A stretch of DNA of 64,000 nucleotides, taken from the NCBI RefSeq assembly GCF_900105415.1, contig NZ_FNSM01000001.1, positions 6,635,501 to 6,699,500 of the forward strand, in the 5' to 3' direction. Origin of the DNA: Streptomyces sp. TLI_105 (GTDB lineage Bacteria > Actinomycetota > Actinomycetes > Streptomycetales > Streptomycetaceae). Below, piece after piece: positions 57,248-64,000 of the stretch. A model generated the notes under the pieces. It did not search any database, had not been told where the DNA came from, and saw nothing but the letters and a program-made list of their open reading frames with translations. The position numbers and the translations under genes were made by a program. The first letter of the stretch is position 1; each line of letters opens with the position of its first letter.

Positions 57248-57517
57248 ATGCAGTGTCCCAAGTGCCATGCGGCCATGCACACGTACAACCGCAACGGCGT
57301 CCAGATCGAGCAGTGCAGCGGTTGCCGGGGCATCTTCCTGGACTACGGCGAGCTGGAGGCCCTGACCCGCCTGGAGTCCCAGTGGGTCCAGCAGGCCCCG
57401 CCCGCCCCGCCGGCCTACCCGGCGCAGCCCGCCCCCGCCGCGCCCGCCTGGGGCGCCCCGCACCAGGGCGGCCACTACCGCAAGGGCGGCTTCGGGCGGA
57501 TGCTCTTCTCCTCCTGA
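57248..57517 (+). CDS. Small zf-TFIIB-type zinc-ribbon protein
   Basis: This 89-residue protein starts MQCPKCHAAMHTYNRNGVQI and continues EQCSGCRGIFLDYGELEALT; four Cys residues form the zinc site. A Pro/Ala-rich middle (PAPPAYPAQPAPAAPAWGAP) and a basic end (HYRKGGFGRMLFSS) complete it. This domain occurs widely in bacteria with no known function. AGGGAG lies about 12 nt before ATG 57248. It is followed by a strong terminator shared with the tRNA array on the other strand. Confidence 0.88.
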   Translation: MQCPKCHAAMHTYNRNGVQIEQCSGCRGIFLDYGELEALTRLESQWVQQAPPAPPAYPAQPAPAAPAWGAPHQGGHYRKGGFGRMLFSS

Positions 57518-57529
57518 TTCGGGAATGCG

Positions 57530-57568
57530 AAGAAGCCCCCGGCCGCGAGCTGCGGCCGGGGGCTTCTT
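57530..57568. terminator. Bidirectional terminator, zinc-ribbon gene and tRNA array
   Basis: 17-bp arms AAGAAGCCCCCGGCCGC (57530-57546) and its complement (57552-57568) end in AAGAA/TTCTT on the two strands. It lies 12 bp after the zinc-ribbon stop and just after the last tRNA-Val. Confidence 0.88.
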
Positions 57569-57570
57569 GC

Positions 57571-57645
57571 TGGTGCGCGATACTGGGATTGAACCAGTGA
57601 CCTCTTCCGTGTCAGGGAAGCGCTCTCCCGCTGAGCTAATCGCGC
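57571..57645 (-). tRNA. tRNA-Val (GAC), copy 4
   Basis: The minus strand folds into a full cloverleaf: acceptor GCGCGAT/ATCGCGC, anticodon loop CTGACAC with anticodon GAC, T arm with GGTTCAATCCC. The CCA end is encoded (TGG at 57571-57573). It decodes GUC and GUU. It is the last of the array. Confidence 0.96.
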
Positions 57646-57674
57646 GGGTACACCCGAGGGGTGTTCGTACTGTG

Positions 57675-57746
57675 TGCGCGATACTGGGATTGAACCAGTG
57701 ACCTCTTCCGTGTCAGGGAAGCGCTCTCCCGCTGAGCTAATCGCGC
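57675..57746 (-). tRNA. tRNA-Val (GAC), copy 3
   Basis: Body and acceptor stem are the same as copy 4. The base triplet after the discriminator is not CCA (GTG on the plus strand), so CCA must be added by the enzyme. Confidence 0.96.
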
Positions 57747-57773
57747 GGGCGCACCCGAAGGGCGCGTGAACTG

Positions 57774-57848
57774 TGGTGCGCGATACTGGGATTGAACCAG
57801 TGACCTCTTCCGTGTCAGGGAAGCGCTCTCCCGCTGAGCTAATCGCGC
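57774..57848 (-). tRNA. tRNA-Val (GAC), copy 2
   Basis: Body and acceptor stem are the same as copies 3 and 4. CCA is encoded (TGG at 57774-57776). Confidence 0.96.
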
Positions 57849-57882
57849 GGGGGATCCGAAGATCCAGGACCCGAAGGTCCAG

Positions 57883-57954
57883 TGGACGATACTGGGATTG
57901 AACCAGTGACCTCTTCCGTGTCAGGGAAGCGCTCTCCCGCTGAGCTAATCGTCC
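57883..57954 (-). tRNA. tRNA-Val (GAC), copy 1, altered acceptor stem
   Basis: The body is identical to the other copies but the acceptor stem is GGACGAT/ATCGTCC instead of GCGCGAT/ATCGCGC; base pairing is kept. CCA is not encoded. It lies one base from the tRNA-Cys gene. Confidence 0.96.
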
Positions 57955-57955
57955 T

Positions 57956-58029
57956 TGGAGGTGGAGACGGGATTTGAACCCGTGTAGACGGCTTTGCAGG
58001 CCGTTGCCTCGCCTCTCGGCCACTCCACC
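57956..58029 (-). tRNA. tRNA-Cys (GCA)
   Basis: Cloverleaf with acceptor GGTGGAG/CTCCACC, anticodon loop CTGCAAA (anticodon GCA) and T loop GGTTCAAATCC. CCA is encoded (TGG at 57956-57958). U73 is the usual discriminator for Cys. Confidence 0.96.
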
Positions 58030-58068
58030 AGGAGTGAATACAGGGGTTCGGGAAGATCCCCCACATCG

Positions 58069-58141
58069 AGCGGACGACGAGATTCGAACTCGCGACCCTC
58101 ACCTTGGCAAGGTGATGCTCTACCAACTGAGCCACGTCCGC
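58069..58141 (-). tRNA. tRNA-Gly (GCC)
   Basis: Cloverleaf with acceptor GCGGACG/CGTCCGC, anticodon loop TTGCCAA (anticodon GCC) and T loop GTTCGAATC. CCA is not encoded. It is the first gene of the array as transcribed. Confidence 0.96.
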
Positions 58142-58183
58142 TTGTCGTTTCCGTTCCGCTTGCGCGTCCCGGCGACGTGTTGA

Positions 58184-58211
58184 ACTCTAGCGGATTCCTG
58201 GGCCAGTACAA
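58184..58211 (-). promoter_or_regulatory. Candidate promoter of the tRNA array
   Basis: On the minus strand TTGTAC (58211-58206), a 16-bp spacer and TAGAGT (58189-58184) lie about 43 bp before tRNA-Gly. No other gene uses this strand here, so the six tRNAs are probably one transcript. Confidence 0.55.
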
Positions 58212-58408
58212 AAACGCGTTTCCGCAGCGTGCTGACCTGCGGGCCCTTCCCCGTGCCCCGCCGGGCCTCACGGAGGGTTCGCACGGCGTTCACCCGCCGT
58301 GTCCCCGGGGTGGCAGGGAGCCCCCCTCGGAGGCGTCCCCCGTGCCCCCACCTCGCGCGCCCCTCGTGCCCCGGCGCACAGGACCCCGTGCCCCCGCCCC
58401 ACCGGACC

Positions 58409-58414
58409 TAGACT
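58409..58414 (+). promoter_or_regulatory. -10 element of a leaderless pabB
   Basis: TAGACT ends 6 nt before the GTG at 58421. No convincing -35 is visible. Confidence 0.5.
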
Positions 58415-58420
58415 CGATGC

Positions 58421-59488
58421 GTGCACGACCTTGCTCCCCTGGCCCGCTTCGGCGGCCTCCTCGCGACCGACCTCCGGGACGTCACCCATGATCCCGAGGC
58501 ACTGGACTCCGCGGGCTTCTGGGCCGTCTGCGCGGACTTCGAAGGGCGCCTCACCTGCGCGCGCTTCGGGGACGTCCGGCCCGACCCGGTCCCCCTGCCC
58601 GTCCCGGGCGCCTGGCGCGGACCCGCCGCCGGTGACTGGACGTCCTCGCTCGACCGCGCCGCGTACACCGCGGGCGTACGGCGCGTGCGCGAGCACATCG
58701 CGCGCGGCGAGGTCTACCAGGCGAACCTCTGCCGGGTGCTGACCGCGCCCCTGCCGGACCCGGCCGACGCCGACGTCGACGCCCTCACCGCGCTCCTGGC
58801 CCGGGGCAACCCCGCCCCCTATGCCGGAACGATCCGGCTGCCCGCCCACGGCGTGGAGATCGCCACCGCGTCCCCCGAGCTGTACCTGCGCAGGGAAGGG
58901 GCCCTGATCTCCTCGGGCCCCATCAAGGGGACCGGCCGCACCGCCGCCGACCTCCTGCCCAAGGACCACGCGGAGAACGTGATGATCGTCGACCTGGTCC
59001 GCAACGACCTGGGCCGCGTCAGCGAGACCGGCACCGTCGCGGTCCCCGAGCTCTGCGCCGTCGAGGAGCACCCCGGCCTCGTCCACCTCGTGTCCACGGT
59101 CACCGGACTGCTTCGCGAGGACGCCGGCTGGCCCGGGCTGCTCGCCGCCACCTTCCCGCCCGGCTCCGTCACCGGCGCGCCCAAGTCCAGTGCGCTGCGG
59201 ATCATCGAGGCGCTGGAGACCGTGCCCCGGGGGCCGTACTGCGGGGGCATCGGCTGGGTCGACGCCGACGCGGGCACCGCCGAGCTGGCCGTGGGCATAC
59301 GCACCTTCTGGATCGACCGCCCCGAGGGCGTGCTCCGCTTCGGTACGGGCGCCGGGATCACCTGGGGCTCCGACCCGGAGCGCGAGTGGGAGGAGACCGA
59401 GCTGAAGGCGGCCCGGCTGGTCGCGATAGCGTCGGGCGCCTACGAGTCAGGCGCCTGTGAGGCGAGCGGAAAGGCCACTTCTCGATGA
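58421..59488 (+). CDS. pabB: Aminodeoxychorismate synthase component I
   Basis: This chorismate-binding enzyme makes 4-amino-4-deoxychorismate for folate. The 355-residue protein has the nucleophile-bearing GALISSGPIKGTGRTAADLL, the core LVRNDLGRVSETGTVAVPEL, and FPPGSVTGAPKSSALRIIEA, then YCGGIGWVDADAGTAELAVG. The lysine in PIKGT is the feature of aminodeoxychorismate rather than anthranilate synthases. It lacks the glutaminase subunit nearby. GTG 58421 has a -10 ending 6 nt upstream. Its stop overlaps pabC by ATGA, so they form one operon. Confidence 0.93.
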   Translation: MHDLAPLARFGGLLATDLRDVTHDPEALDSAGFWAVCADFEGRLTCARFGDVRPDPVPLPVPGAWRGPAAGDWTSSLDRAAYTAGVRRVREHIARGEVYQANLCRVLTAPLPDPADADVDALTALLARGNPAPYAGTIRLPAHGVEIATASPELYLRREGALISSGPIKGTGRTAADLLPKDHAENVMIVDLVRNDLGRVSETGTVAVPELCAVEEHPGLVHLVSTVTGLLREDAGWPGLLAATFPPGSVTGAPKSSALRIIEALETVPRGPYCGGIGWVDADAGTAELAVGIRTFWIDRPEGVLRFGTGAGITWGSDPEREWEETELKAARLVAIASGAYESGACEASGKATSR

Positions 59489-60315
59489 AACTCTGGGTCA
59501 ACGGCGGGCTGCACGACGCGGAGACCGCCCGGGTCTCCGTACTGGACCACGGACTGACCGTCGGCGACGGCATCTTCGAGACGGTCAAGGCGGAGCGTGG
59601 CGAAACGTTTGCTCTCACGCTTCACCTGGAGCGGCTCACCCGCTCCGCCCGCGGCCTCGGCCTGCCCGACCCCGACCTCGGCGAGGTCCGCCGCGCCTGC
59701 GCGGCCGTCCTGGAGGCCAACCCGATGGAGCTCGGCCGGCTCCGCATCACGTACACCGGCGGACTCTCCCCGCTCGGCTCGGAGCGCGGCGACGCGGGCG
59801 CGAGCCTGGTCGTCGCCCTCGGCGAGACGAGCCGCCGCCCCGACTCGACCGCCGTGATCACCGTCCCCTGGACGCGCAACGAGCGCGGAGCCCTCACCGG
59901 CCTCAAGACCACCTCGTACGCCGAGAACGTCGTCGCCCTCGCCAGGGCGCGCGAGCAGGGGGCCTCCGAGGCGCTCTTCGCCAACACCGTGGGGCAGCTC
60001 TGCGAGGGCACCGGCTCCAACGTCTTCGTCGTGGTCGACGGCCGGATCCTCACCCCGCCCGTCTCCTCCGGCTGCCTCGCGGGCATCACCCGGGCCCTTG
60101 CCGTGGAGTGGACCGGCGCCCAGGAGACCGACCTGCCGCTGGAGGTGCTGGAGAGCGCCGACGAGATCTTCCTGACCTCGACCCTGCGCGACGTCCAGGC
60201 CGTGCACCGGGTCGACGGCCGCGAGCTCGCGGGCGCGCCCGGCCCCGTCACCGCCAAGGCGATGCGGGTCTTCGACGAGCGGGCGGCCGGGAACCGGGAC
60301 CCGCGGCTCGCGTAA
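59485..60315 (+). CDS. pabC: Aminodeoxychorismate lyase
   Basis: This fold-type IV PLP enzyme releases 4-aminobenzoate and pyruvate. The 276-residue protein starts MKLWVNGGLHDAETARVSVL, has GLTVGDGIFETVKAERGETF, the PLP lysine in LTGLKTTSYAENVVALARAR, and GSNVFVVVDGRILTPPVSSG with the GCLAGITRALAVE cap. It might also act as a branched-chain or D-amino-acid aminotransferase, but the pairing with pabB favours folate. It begins inside the pabB stop codon. Confidence 0.92.
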   Translation: MKLWVNGGLHDAETARVSVLDHGLTVGDGIFETVKAERGETFALTLHLERLTRSARGLGLPDPDLGEVRRACAAVLEANPMELGRLRITYTGGLSPLGSERGDAGASLVVALGETSRRPDSTAVITVPWTRNERGALTGLKTTSYAENVVALARAREQGASEALFANTVGQLCEGTGSNVFVVVDGRILTPPVSSGCLAGITRALAVEWTGAQETDLPLEVLESADEIFLTSTLRDVQAVHRVDGRELAGAPGPVTAKAMRVFDERAAGNRDPRLA

Positions 60316-60344
60316 ATCCGGATGACGCGTGGCGGGCGGATGGG

Positions 60345-60350
60345 TAGAAC
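60345..60350 (+). promoter_or_regulatory. -10 element before the double GNAT gene
   Basis: TAGAAC lies 7 nt before ATG 60358, consistent with a leaderless start. Confidence 0.4.
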
Positions 60351-60357
60351 ACCCATG

Positions 60358-61197
60358 ATGACCACCACCCTGCGGCCGACCGAGCCGCTTCAGCAATCCG
60401 CCGACGGCGGCCGTTCCCGCACCTTCGACATCTGCGTGAACAGCCGCCGGGTCGGATCCGTCCGCATCGCCACCGATGAGGGCTTCGGCAAGGCGTCCGG
60501 CCTGATCGACCGCCTCCTGGTCGACGAGCCCGACCGGGGCCGGGGCCGGGGCACGGTGGCGGCGCTCGCCGCGGAGGAGGTGCTGCGCGGCTGGGGCTGC
60601 GGCGAGGTGCAGATCTCGGTGCCGGCGGAGGCGGCGGCCGCGGTGCGGATGGCCCGCTCGCTCGGGTACACCGAGCGCAGCCGCAACATGCTCAAGGAGC
60701 TTCCGGCCGAGCCGCCGCGGCTCCCGGAGGGCTTCGAGTACCGGCCGGCGACCCAGGCGGAGTTCGACGCGTGGTCGGCGAAGGCGCAGGCCGCGTTCGC
60801 GCAGAGCTGGATCGACCGGGGCGTCCCGGAGGAGCAGGCGCTCGCCAAGGCCGAGGACAGCAACCGCCGCTTCCTCCCGCAGGGCCTGGAGACCCCGGGC
60901 GTCACCATCAGCGTCGGCGTGCGCGACGGGCAGGTCGTCGGCTACCTCTGGGTGGGCCGCCTCGAGCGCGAGCCCGGGAAGCCGACGGGCTTCGTCTTCG
61001 AGGTCGAGGTCGTCGAGGGGGAGCGCGGCAAGGGCTACGGCCGGGCCCTCATGCTGCTCGCCGAGCGGGCCGCCCTGGAGGCCGGGGAGCGCCTCATCGA
61101 ACTGCACGTGTTCGCGGGCAACACCCCGGCGATCCGGCTCTACGAGTCGCTCGGCTACCGCACGGTCCTCGTCAACAGCGCGAAGCCGCTGCTCTGA
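60358..61197 (+). CDS. Tandem-GNAT N-acetyltransferase
   Basis: This 279-residue protein has two GNAT-like halves. The N-terminal one (LIDRLLVDEPDRGRGRGTVA, about 55-75) has a degenerate CoA motif. The C-terminal one (FVFEVEVVEGERGKGYGRAL, about 215-235, then ELHVFAGNTPAIRLYESLGY) has an intact RGKGYG. This layout resembles mycothiol synthase MshD and related proteins, though the identity is not proved. ATG 60358 follows TAGAAC by 7 nt, and ATG 60355 is one codon before. The substrate is unknown. Confidence 0.85.
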   Translation: MTTTLRPTEPLQQSADGGRSRTFDICVNSRRVGSVRIATDEGFGKASGLIDRLLVDEPDRGRGRGTVAALAAEEVLRGWGCGEVQISVPAEAAAAVRMARSLGYTERSRNMLKELPAEPPRLPEGFEYRPATQAEFDAWSAKAQAAFAQSWIDRGVPEEQALAKAEDSNRRFLPQGLETPGVTISVGVRDGQVVGYLWVGRLEREPGKPTGFVFEVEVVEGERGKGYGRALMLLAERAALEAGERLIELHVFAGNTPAIRLYESLGYRTVLVNSAKPLL

Positions 61198-61210
61198 GCC
61201 GGCCAGGGCC

Positions 61211-61397
61211 TGTCCGGCGGATCAGGGTCGGAGAAGGCCGCGGCGTCCGGTGCAGGGGGTCTCCCCAGGCCCGCCAGGGCCGAGGGGACGCCTCGCAAGG
61301 CGCCGGAGCGCCTCGACAGCGGAGCTATCGGGGCGTTGCGGCAACGCGGCGAGGCGCCGTACCGGGAGTCCCGGCCCCGGCCCTGATCCGCCGGACA
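61211..61397. mobile_element. MITE-like element with 21-bp inverted ends
   Basis: The ends TGTCCGGCGGATCAGGG (then TCGG on the left, CCGG on the right, at 61211-61231 and 61377-61397) are inverted repeats with one mismatch. The 187-bp interior has no ORF and has hairpins such as GCGTTG-CG-GCAACGC. It lies between convergent genes. Parts of its end recur at 18719 and 20430. No target duplication is clear. Confidence 0.55.
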
Positions 61398-61401
61398 CCC
61401 C

Positions 61402-61917
61402 CTAGGCCTCCAGGAGGCGGTCGGCGATCTGCTCGATGCGCTCGCGCAGGCCCTCCTGGCTCTGGCCGCCGTCCAGGCGCTCGCCGCCGATGACGTAGGT
61501 CGGGGTGCCGGTGACCTTGATCGCCTTGCCCTCGGCCTCGTCGGCGTCCACGGTCAGCAGGTGCCGGCCGTCGATCAGCGCGGTGTCGAACTCCTCGGCG
61601 TCCAGGCCGAGCTCGGCCGCCACCTCCAGGAGCACCGGCTCGCCCCGCTCGCCGAGCTCGGCGGTCCTGGCGAGCAGCGCCTCCGCGTACGGCCAGCCCT
61701 TGCCCTGCTCCACGGCCTCCTCGGCGGCCTGGGCGGCGGCGTACGCCTGCTTGTGCTTGGCCAGCGGGAAGTGACGCAGCTGTACGTCGAGCCGGTCGCC
61801 GTACTTCTCGCGGAGCGCGCGGACGTCGTCGAGGGCCTGGAAGCAGTCGGGGCACTGGAGGTCGAACCATGCCTCCAGGACGACGGGGGAGGCGGGTGCG
61901 GTGGTGGAGTCGTTCAT
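61402..61917 (-). CDS. DsbA-family thioredoxin-fold protein
   Basis: This 171-residue protein has a CPDC active site in VLEAWFDLQCPDCFQALDDV and a helical insertion typical of DsbA/FrnE. The C-terminal part has IKVTGTPTYVIGGERLDGGQ, with the cis-Pro loop TGTPT. There is no signal peptide, so it probably acts in the cytoplasm as an oxidoreductase or isomerase. GGGAG lies 9 nt before ATG 61917. It is convergent with the GNAT gene, with the MITE-like element between them. Confidence 0.88.
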   Translation of the reverse strand: MNDSTTAPASPVVLEAWFDLQCPDCFQALDDVRALREKYGDRLDVQLRHFPLAKHKQAYAAAQAAEEAVEQGKGWPYAEALLARTAELGERGEPVLLEVAAELGLDAEEFDTALIDGRHLLTVDADEAEGKAIKVTGTPTYVIGGERLDGGQSQEGLRERIEQIADRLLEA

Positions 61918-62324
61918 GGCAGCAGTCTCCCTCACCGGGACCTGGGAGTGCCTGGCCGGTCGGGCCGGGCTCGCGGCTCCCCGGCCACCGCCGGGAGGCA
62001 CCCCTGCGCACCGCGCCTCGCCGCGTTGCCGTCGGTCGGCACGGTCCCCCGTAGTCCTTCGGGCACGGGAGGTGCCTCCACCGCCGTGTCTCCTCCTCCG
62101 CCTCGCGGGGCGTCCCCTCGGACCTGGCGGGTCTCGGGTCTGGGAAGGCCCCGGGCGACAGCCGTCGCTCCCCGGTCCGGCCTGACCGGCGAGGCACACC
62201 CTGGGGAGGAGATCCCGGCCGGGGCGACCCGGAGATCTCCCTGAGACCGGGCCCGGGACATGGCCCGGGCCGTCCCCGCGGTGCAGGATGGAAGGGACGT
62301 ACCGCCCGGCACCTGGAGGATCGC
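61918..62324 (+). other. Intergenic region between DsbA-like and membrane-protein genes
   Basis: These 407 bp carry both divergent promoters. Open frames here have poor composition and I support none. A hairpin (GGCCCGGG ACATGG CCCGGGCC) lies near 62250-62272. Confidence 0.5.
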
Positions 62325-62738
62325 ATGCTCGCCGAGACCATCTGTTCCGCGGTGTCCGCGGCGGGCCTGGGCATCGCCGCGATTTCGGCGTACCGGAAGC
62401 GATTCCTGTCCGCCGCCCGGATCGCGGCCTACGCCCTGGTGCCGCTCGGTCTGGTGATGACGGGCGCGGTCGACTGGATCGCCGACACGGCCTTCAGCCC
62501 GGTGGCCTGGGCCGGCTTCGGCGTGCTGGGCGTCGCCTGGCTGCTCTTCCTGTCCACCCGGGCCGTGGAGCGGCGCCGGGCCGGCCAAGAGGTGACCGCC
62601 GGGGGAGCCGAGCCGAGAGCCGTGGCCCCGGCCGCGTCGGCGCCCTCCCGTGGCGTGACGGCGAAGCCGCGGGCCGGCCAGTCCGCCGGTGAGGACTTCA
62701 GCGACATCGAGGCGATTCTGAAGAAGCACGGAATCTGA
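62325..62738 (+). CDS. Small membrane protein with conserved acidic C-terminal tail
   Basis: This 137-residue protein has two or three hydrophobic segments (TICSAVSAAGLGIAAISAYR, IAAYALVPLGLVMTGAVDWI, VAWAGFGVLGVAWLLFLSTR), then a disordered Ala/Pro/Arg-rich part and a tail EDFSDIEAILKKHGI. GGAGG lies 5 nt before ATG 62325. No known domain is recognised. The tail could be a protein-binding motif. It is isolated from its neighbours. Confidence 0.8.
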   Translation: MLAETICSAVSAAGLGIAAISAYRKRFLSAARIAAYALVPLGLVMTGAVDWIADTAFSPVAWAGFGVLGVAWLLFLSTRAVERRRAGQEVTAGGAEPRAVAPAASAPSRGVTAKPRAGQSAGEDFSDIEAILKKHGI

Positions 62739-62860
62739 TCACTTCTGGCGGTTCCGGTGTCCGTCCCCTTTCCGTGATCCACGGGAAGGAGTGAACGGCC
62801 CCCGCGGCGGGGCGTGTTGCGGGATTCGCAGGGTGCGGGGTGCGCCATCATCCCCCCGAG

Positions 62861-63025
62861 ATGCTGGATACCTCGCGGGAGCCCGTACCCGCCGCCACCG
62901 ACGCCCCCGCCGAAGAGCCGCGCGGCTGCCTGTTCGCGCTCTCCCAGCCACCACTGATGATCTTCCTCGGGGTGATCGGCTGTCTGCTCCTGATGGCCGC
63001 CGTGCACGACCTCTTCGTGCTCTGA
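62861..63025 (+). CDS. Small single-pass membrane protein
   Basis: This 54-residue protein has an acidic, Pro-rich N-terminus (MLDTSREPVPAATDAPAEEP) and one hydrophobic helix near the C-terminus (LMIFLGVIGCLLLMAAVHDL). The ATG at 62861 is chosen; GTG 62840 would add seven residues. The ribosome-binding site is weak. No family is recognised, and function cannot be inferred. It is convergent with the CGNR gene. Confidence 0.62.
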   Translation: MLDTSREPVPAATDAPAEEPRGCLFALSQPPLMIFLGVIGCLLLMAAVHDLFVL

Positions 63026-63040
63026 CCCTCCCGAGGGGGC

Positions 63041-63598
63041 TCAGCCGGCGGCTTCCTTGCGGCGCGCCCGGTACGCGGCCACGTGCAGACGGTTGCCGCA
63101 GGTCCGGCTGTCGCAGTACCGGCGCGAGCGGTTGCGCGAGAGGTCCACGAAGGCCCGGCCGCAGTCCGGCGCCTCGCAGCGCCGCAGCCGCTCCTGCTCG
63201 CCCGCCACGACGATGAACGCCAGGGCCATGCCGCAGTCGGCCGCGAGGTGGTCCGCCACCGAGGCGCCCGGCGCGAAGTAGTGCACGTGCCAGTCGTAGC
63301 CGTCGTGGTCGGTGAGCTGGGGGGTGGTGCCCGCGCCCGCCACCAGCTGGTTGATCAGGGGGGCCGCGATCCGGGCCTCGGGGGCGGAGAAGACCGCCGC
63401 GAACTTCTCGCGCACCTCGCGCACGGCGCGCAGGTCGTCGGGGCCGAGCTCACCCACGCCGCTGACCTTGTGCGCGTCCAGGAAGTCGTGGAGCTCCGGG
63501 ACGTCCGCGAGCTCGTCGGCGCGGTCGCCCTGGGGCGCGGTGTTCATCAGATCGACGACGGTGTCGAGGGCGATCCGGGTGTCGTGGGGGATCAGCAC
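63041..63598 (-). CDS. CGNR zinc-finger (ABATE-domain) protein
   Basis: This 185-residue protein has an N-terminal ABATE-type helical domain (TVVDLMNTAPQGDRADELAD, VREVREKFAAVFSAPEARIA) and a C-terminal CGNR finger: RRCEAPDCGRAFVDLSRNRS, then RRYCDSRTCGNRLHVAAYRA. The four Cys residues (CxxxxC...CxxxxC) and CGNR are intact. Such proteins are likely stress-related DNA-binding regulators. The start is GTG 63598. It lies between ssgB and the small membrane gene, on the same strand as ssgB. Confidence 0.9.
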   Translation of the reverse strand: MLIPHDTRIALDTVVDLMNTAPQGDRADELADVPELHDFLDAHKVSGVGELGPDDLRAVREVREKFAAVFSAPEARIAAPLINQLVAGAGTTPQLTDHDGYDWHVHYFAPGASVADHLAADCGMALAFIVVAGEQERLRRCEAPDCGRAFVDLSRNRSRRYCDSRTCGNRLHVAAYRARRKEAAG

Positions 63599-63740
63599 GA
63601 TTCGCTCCCTGGCCGGCCGCGGGCGGGCGCCCGCGGAATGGCGCTGACTTTAGCGCGCCCCGGAAAACGACACCGGCGCCCGCCACCGCGCCGGCTGCGC
63701 GGTGGGAGCGCCGGATCTCGTGCCTATGTGACTGTCCGCG

Positions 63741-63771
63741 CGGCGCCGTCTCCCCGAGTCGGACGGCGCCG
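63741..63771 (-). terminator. Terminator after ssgB
   Basis: Arms CGGCGCCGTC (63741-63750) and GACGGCGCCG (63762-63771) form a 10-bp stem, 19 bp after the ssgB stop. Confidence 0.75.
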
Positions 63772-63789
63772 TGCGGCTCTCGGCCTGGC

Positions 63790-64000
63790 TCAGCTGTCGG
63801 CCAGGATGTGGGAGAGCTCCGTGTCCAGGTCGAAGTGCCGGTGCTCGGTGCCCGGTGGCACGGCGGCGTCGGTCCTCTTCAGGAACGACTCCAGGGCCCT
63901 CGCCGGGGCCTCGAGCAGGGCTTCTCCCTCGGGGGAGCTCAACGCGATGCAGACGACTCCCTGACCGTGGCTGCGGGACGGCCAGACGCGGACGTCGCCC
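63790..64000 (-). CDS. ssgB: Sporulation cell-division protein SsgB, C-terminal part (partial)
   Basis: The last 69 codons are visible and the gene runs off the right edge. The sequence starts GDVRVWPSRSHGQGVVCIAL and continues SSPEGEALLEAPARALESFL, then KRTDAAVPPGTEHRHFDLDT and ends ELSHILADS. This matches the SsgA-like family and closely fits the SsgB member as I know it. SsgB recruits FtsZ to sites of septation in sporulating aerial hyphae. The gene is essential for sporulation in S. coelicolor. Its start and promoter lie outside the window. Confidence 0.9.
   Translation of the reverse strand, partial: GDVRVWPSRSHGQGVVCIALSSPEGEALLEAPARALESFLKRTDAAVPPGTEHRHFDLDTELSHILADS

Noticed and set aside
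61211..61397. A transposase gene inside the inverted-repeat element.
   Set aside because: The interior is only 187 bp and has no coding frame.

Overview
The window is high-GC actinobacterial DNA and almost certainly comes from a Streptomyces chromosome. Third codon positions are nearly all G or C, GTG starts are common, and Tat signal peptides, a MocR regulator, an SsgB fragment and a BluB-CobT fusion are present. Gene order follows, from memory, the S. coelicolor core segment running from infC down to ssgB. I see no IS transposase, prophage, CRISPR array or biosynthetic cluster. This is mostly core genome, and the less ordinary content lies in regulatory DNA, short peptides, repeats and fusions.

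Layout. (1) 1-8.7 kb: tail of an SseB-family gene, a DUF1844 gene, the infC-rpmI-rplT translation operon with structured RNA leaders and an AUC start for infC, a SpoU-type methyltransferase, a soluble PAS histidine kinase, and pheS-pheT ending in a strong terminator. (2) 8.9-24.8 kb: SpoIIE-type phosphatase, an HTH/TPR regulator resembling NsdA, NUDIX hydrolase, 3-hydroxybutyryl-CoA dehydrogenase, a Tat-exported glycosidase-like protein, a divergent EamA/MocR pair whose start codons overlap, GNAT and degenerate histidine-phosphatase genes, an RlmG-like methyltransferase, an oxidoreductase-MerR operon behind a MerR-type promoter, an ABC-F ATPase with a tiny upstream ORF, and a SigJ-like sigma factor. 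(3) 24.9-35.3 kb: arginine biosynthesis. argG faces argCJBDR, and argH follows about 1.7 kb after argR. Promoters of argG, argC and argH carry similar TGCAT/CATA motifs that probably bind ArgR. (4) 35.3-42.4 kb: a TetR-MFS pair (pqrAB-like) with a palindromic operator, a lysophospholipid acyltransferase, a secreted GlpQ-type phosphodiesterase behind 11-nt phased PHO-box-like repeats, a sigma-factor-like gene with in-frame repeats, and small membrane proteins. (5) 42.6-45.6 kb: metNIQ methionine importer preceded by a Cys/Met-rich leader peptide. (6) 46.5-54 kb: corrinoid genes cobL, a bluB-cobT fusion with a very long disordered N-terminus, a CysG-like siroheme/corrin methyltransferase, then a second SpoU methyltransferase. 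(7) 54-58.1 kb: Ser/Thr kinase, small proteins, an aminoglycoside-phosphotransferase-fold kinase, and an array of six tRNA genes (Gly, Cys, four Val). (8) 58.4-64 kb: pabB-pabC for folate, a double GNAT, a MITE-like inverted-repeat element, a DsbA-like protein, small membrane proteins, a CGNR zinc-finger protein and the 3' end of ssgB.

Recurring regulatory theme: many genes have a TAnnnT-like -10 hexamer ending 6-7 nt before the start codon, which predicts leaderless mRNAs (argG, pqrA, the met leader peptide, the second SpoU methyltransferase, pabB and others). The strongest lead in the hunt is the Cys/Met-rich leader peptide plus stem-loop in front of metNIQ. Next come the ABC-F upstream ORF with a hairpin covering the Shine-Dalgarno, the MerR operator, and a dispersed repeat shared by three intergenic sites.
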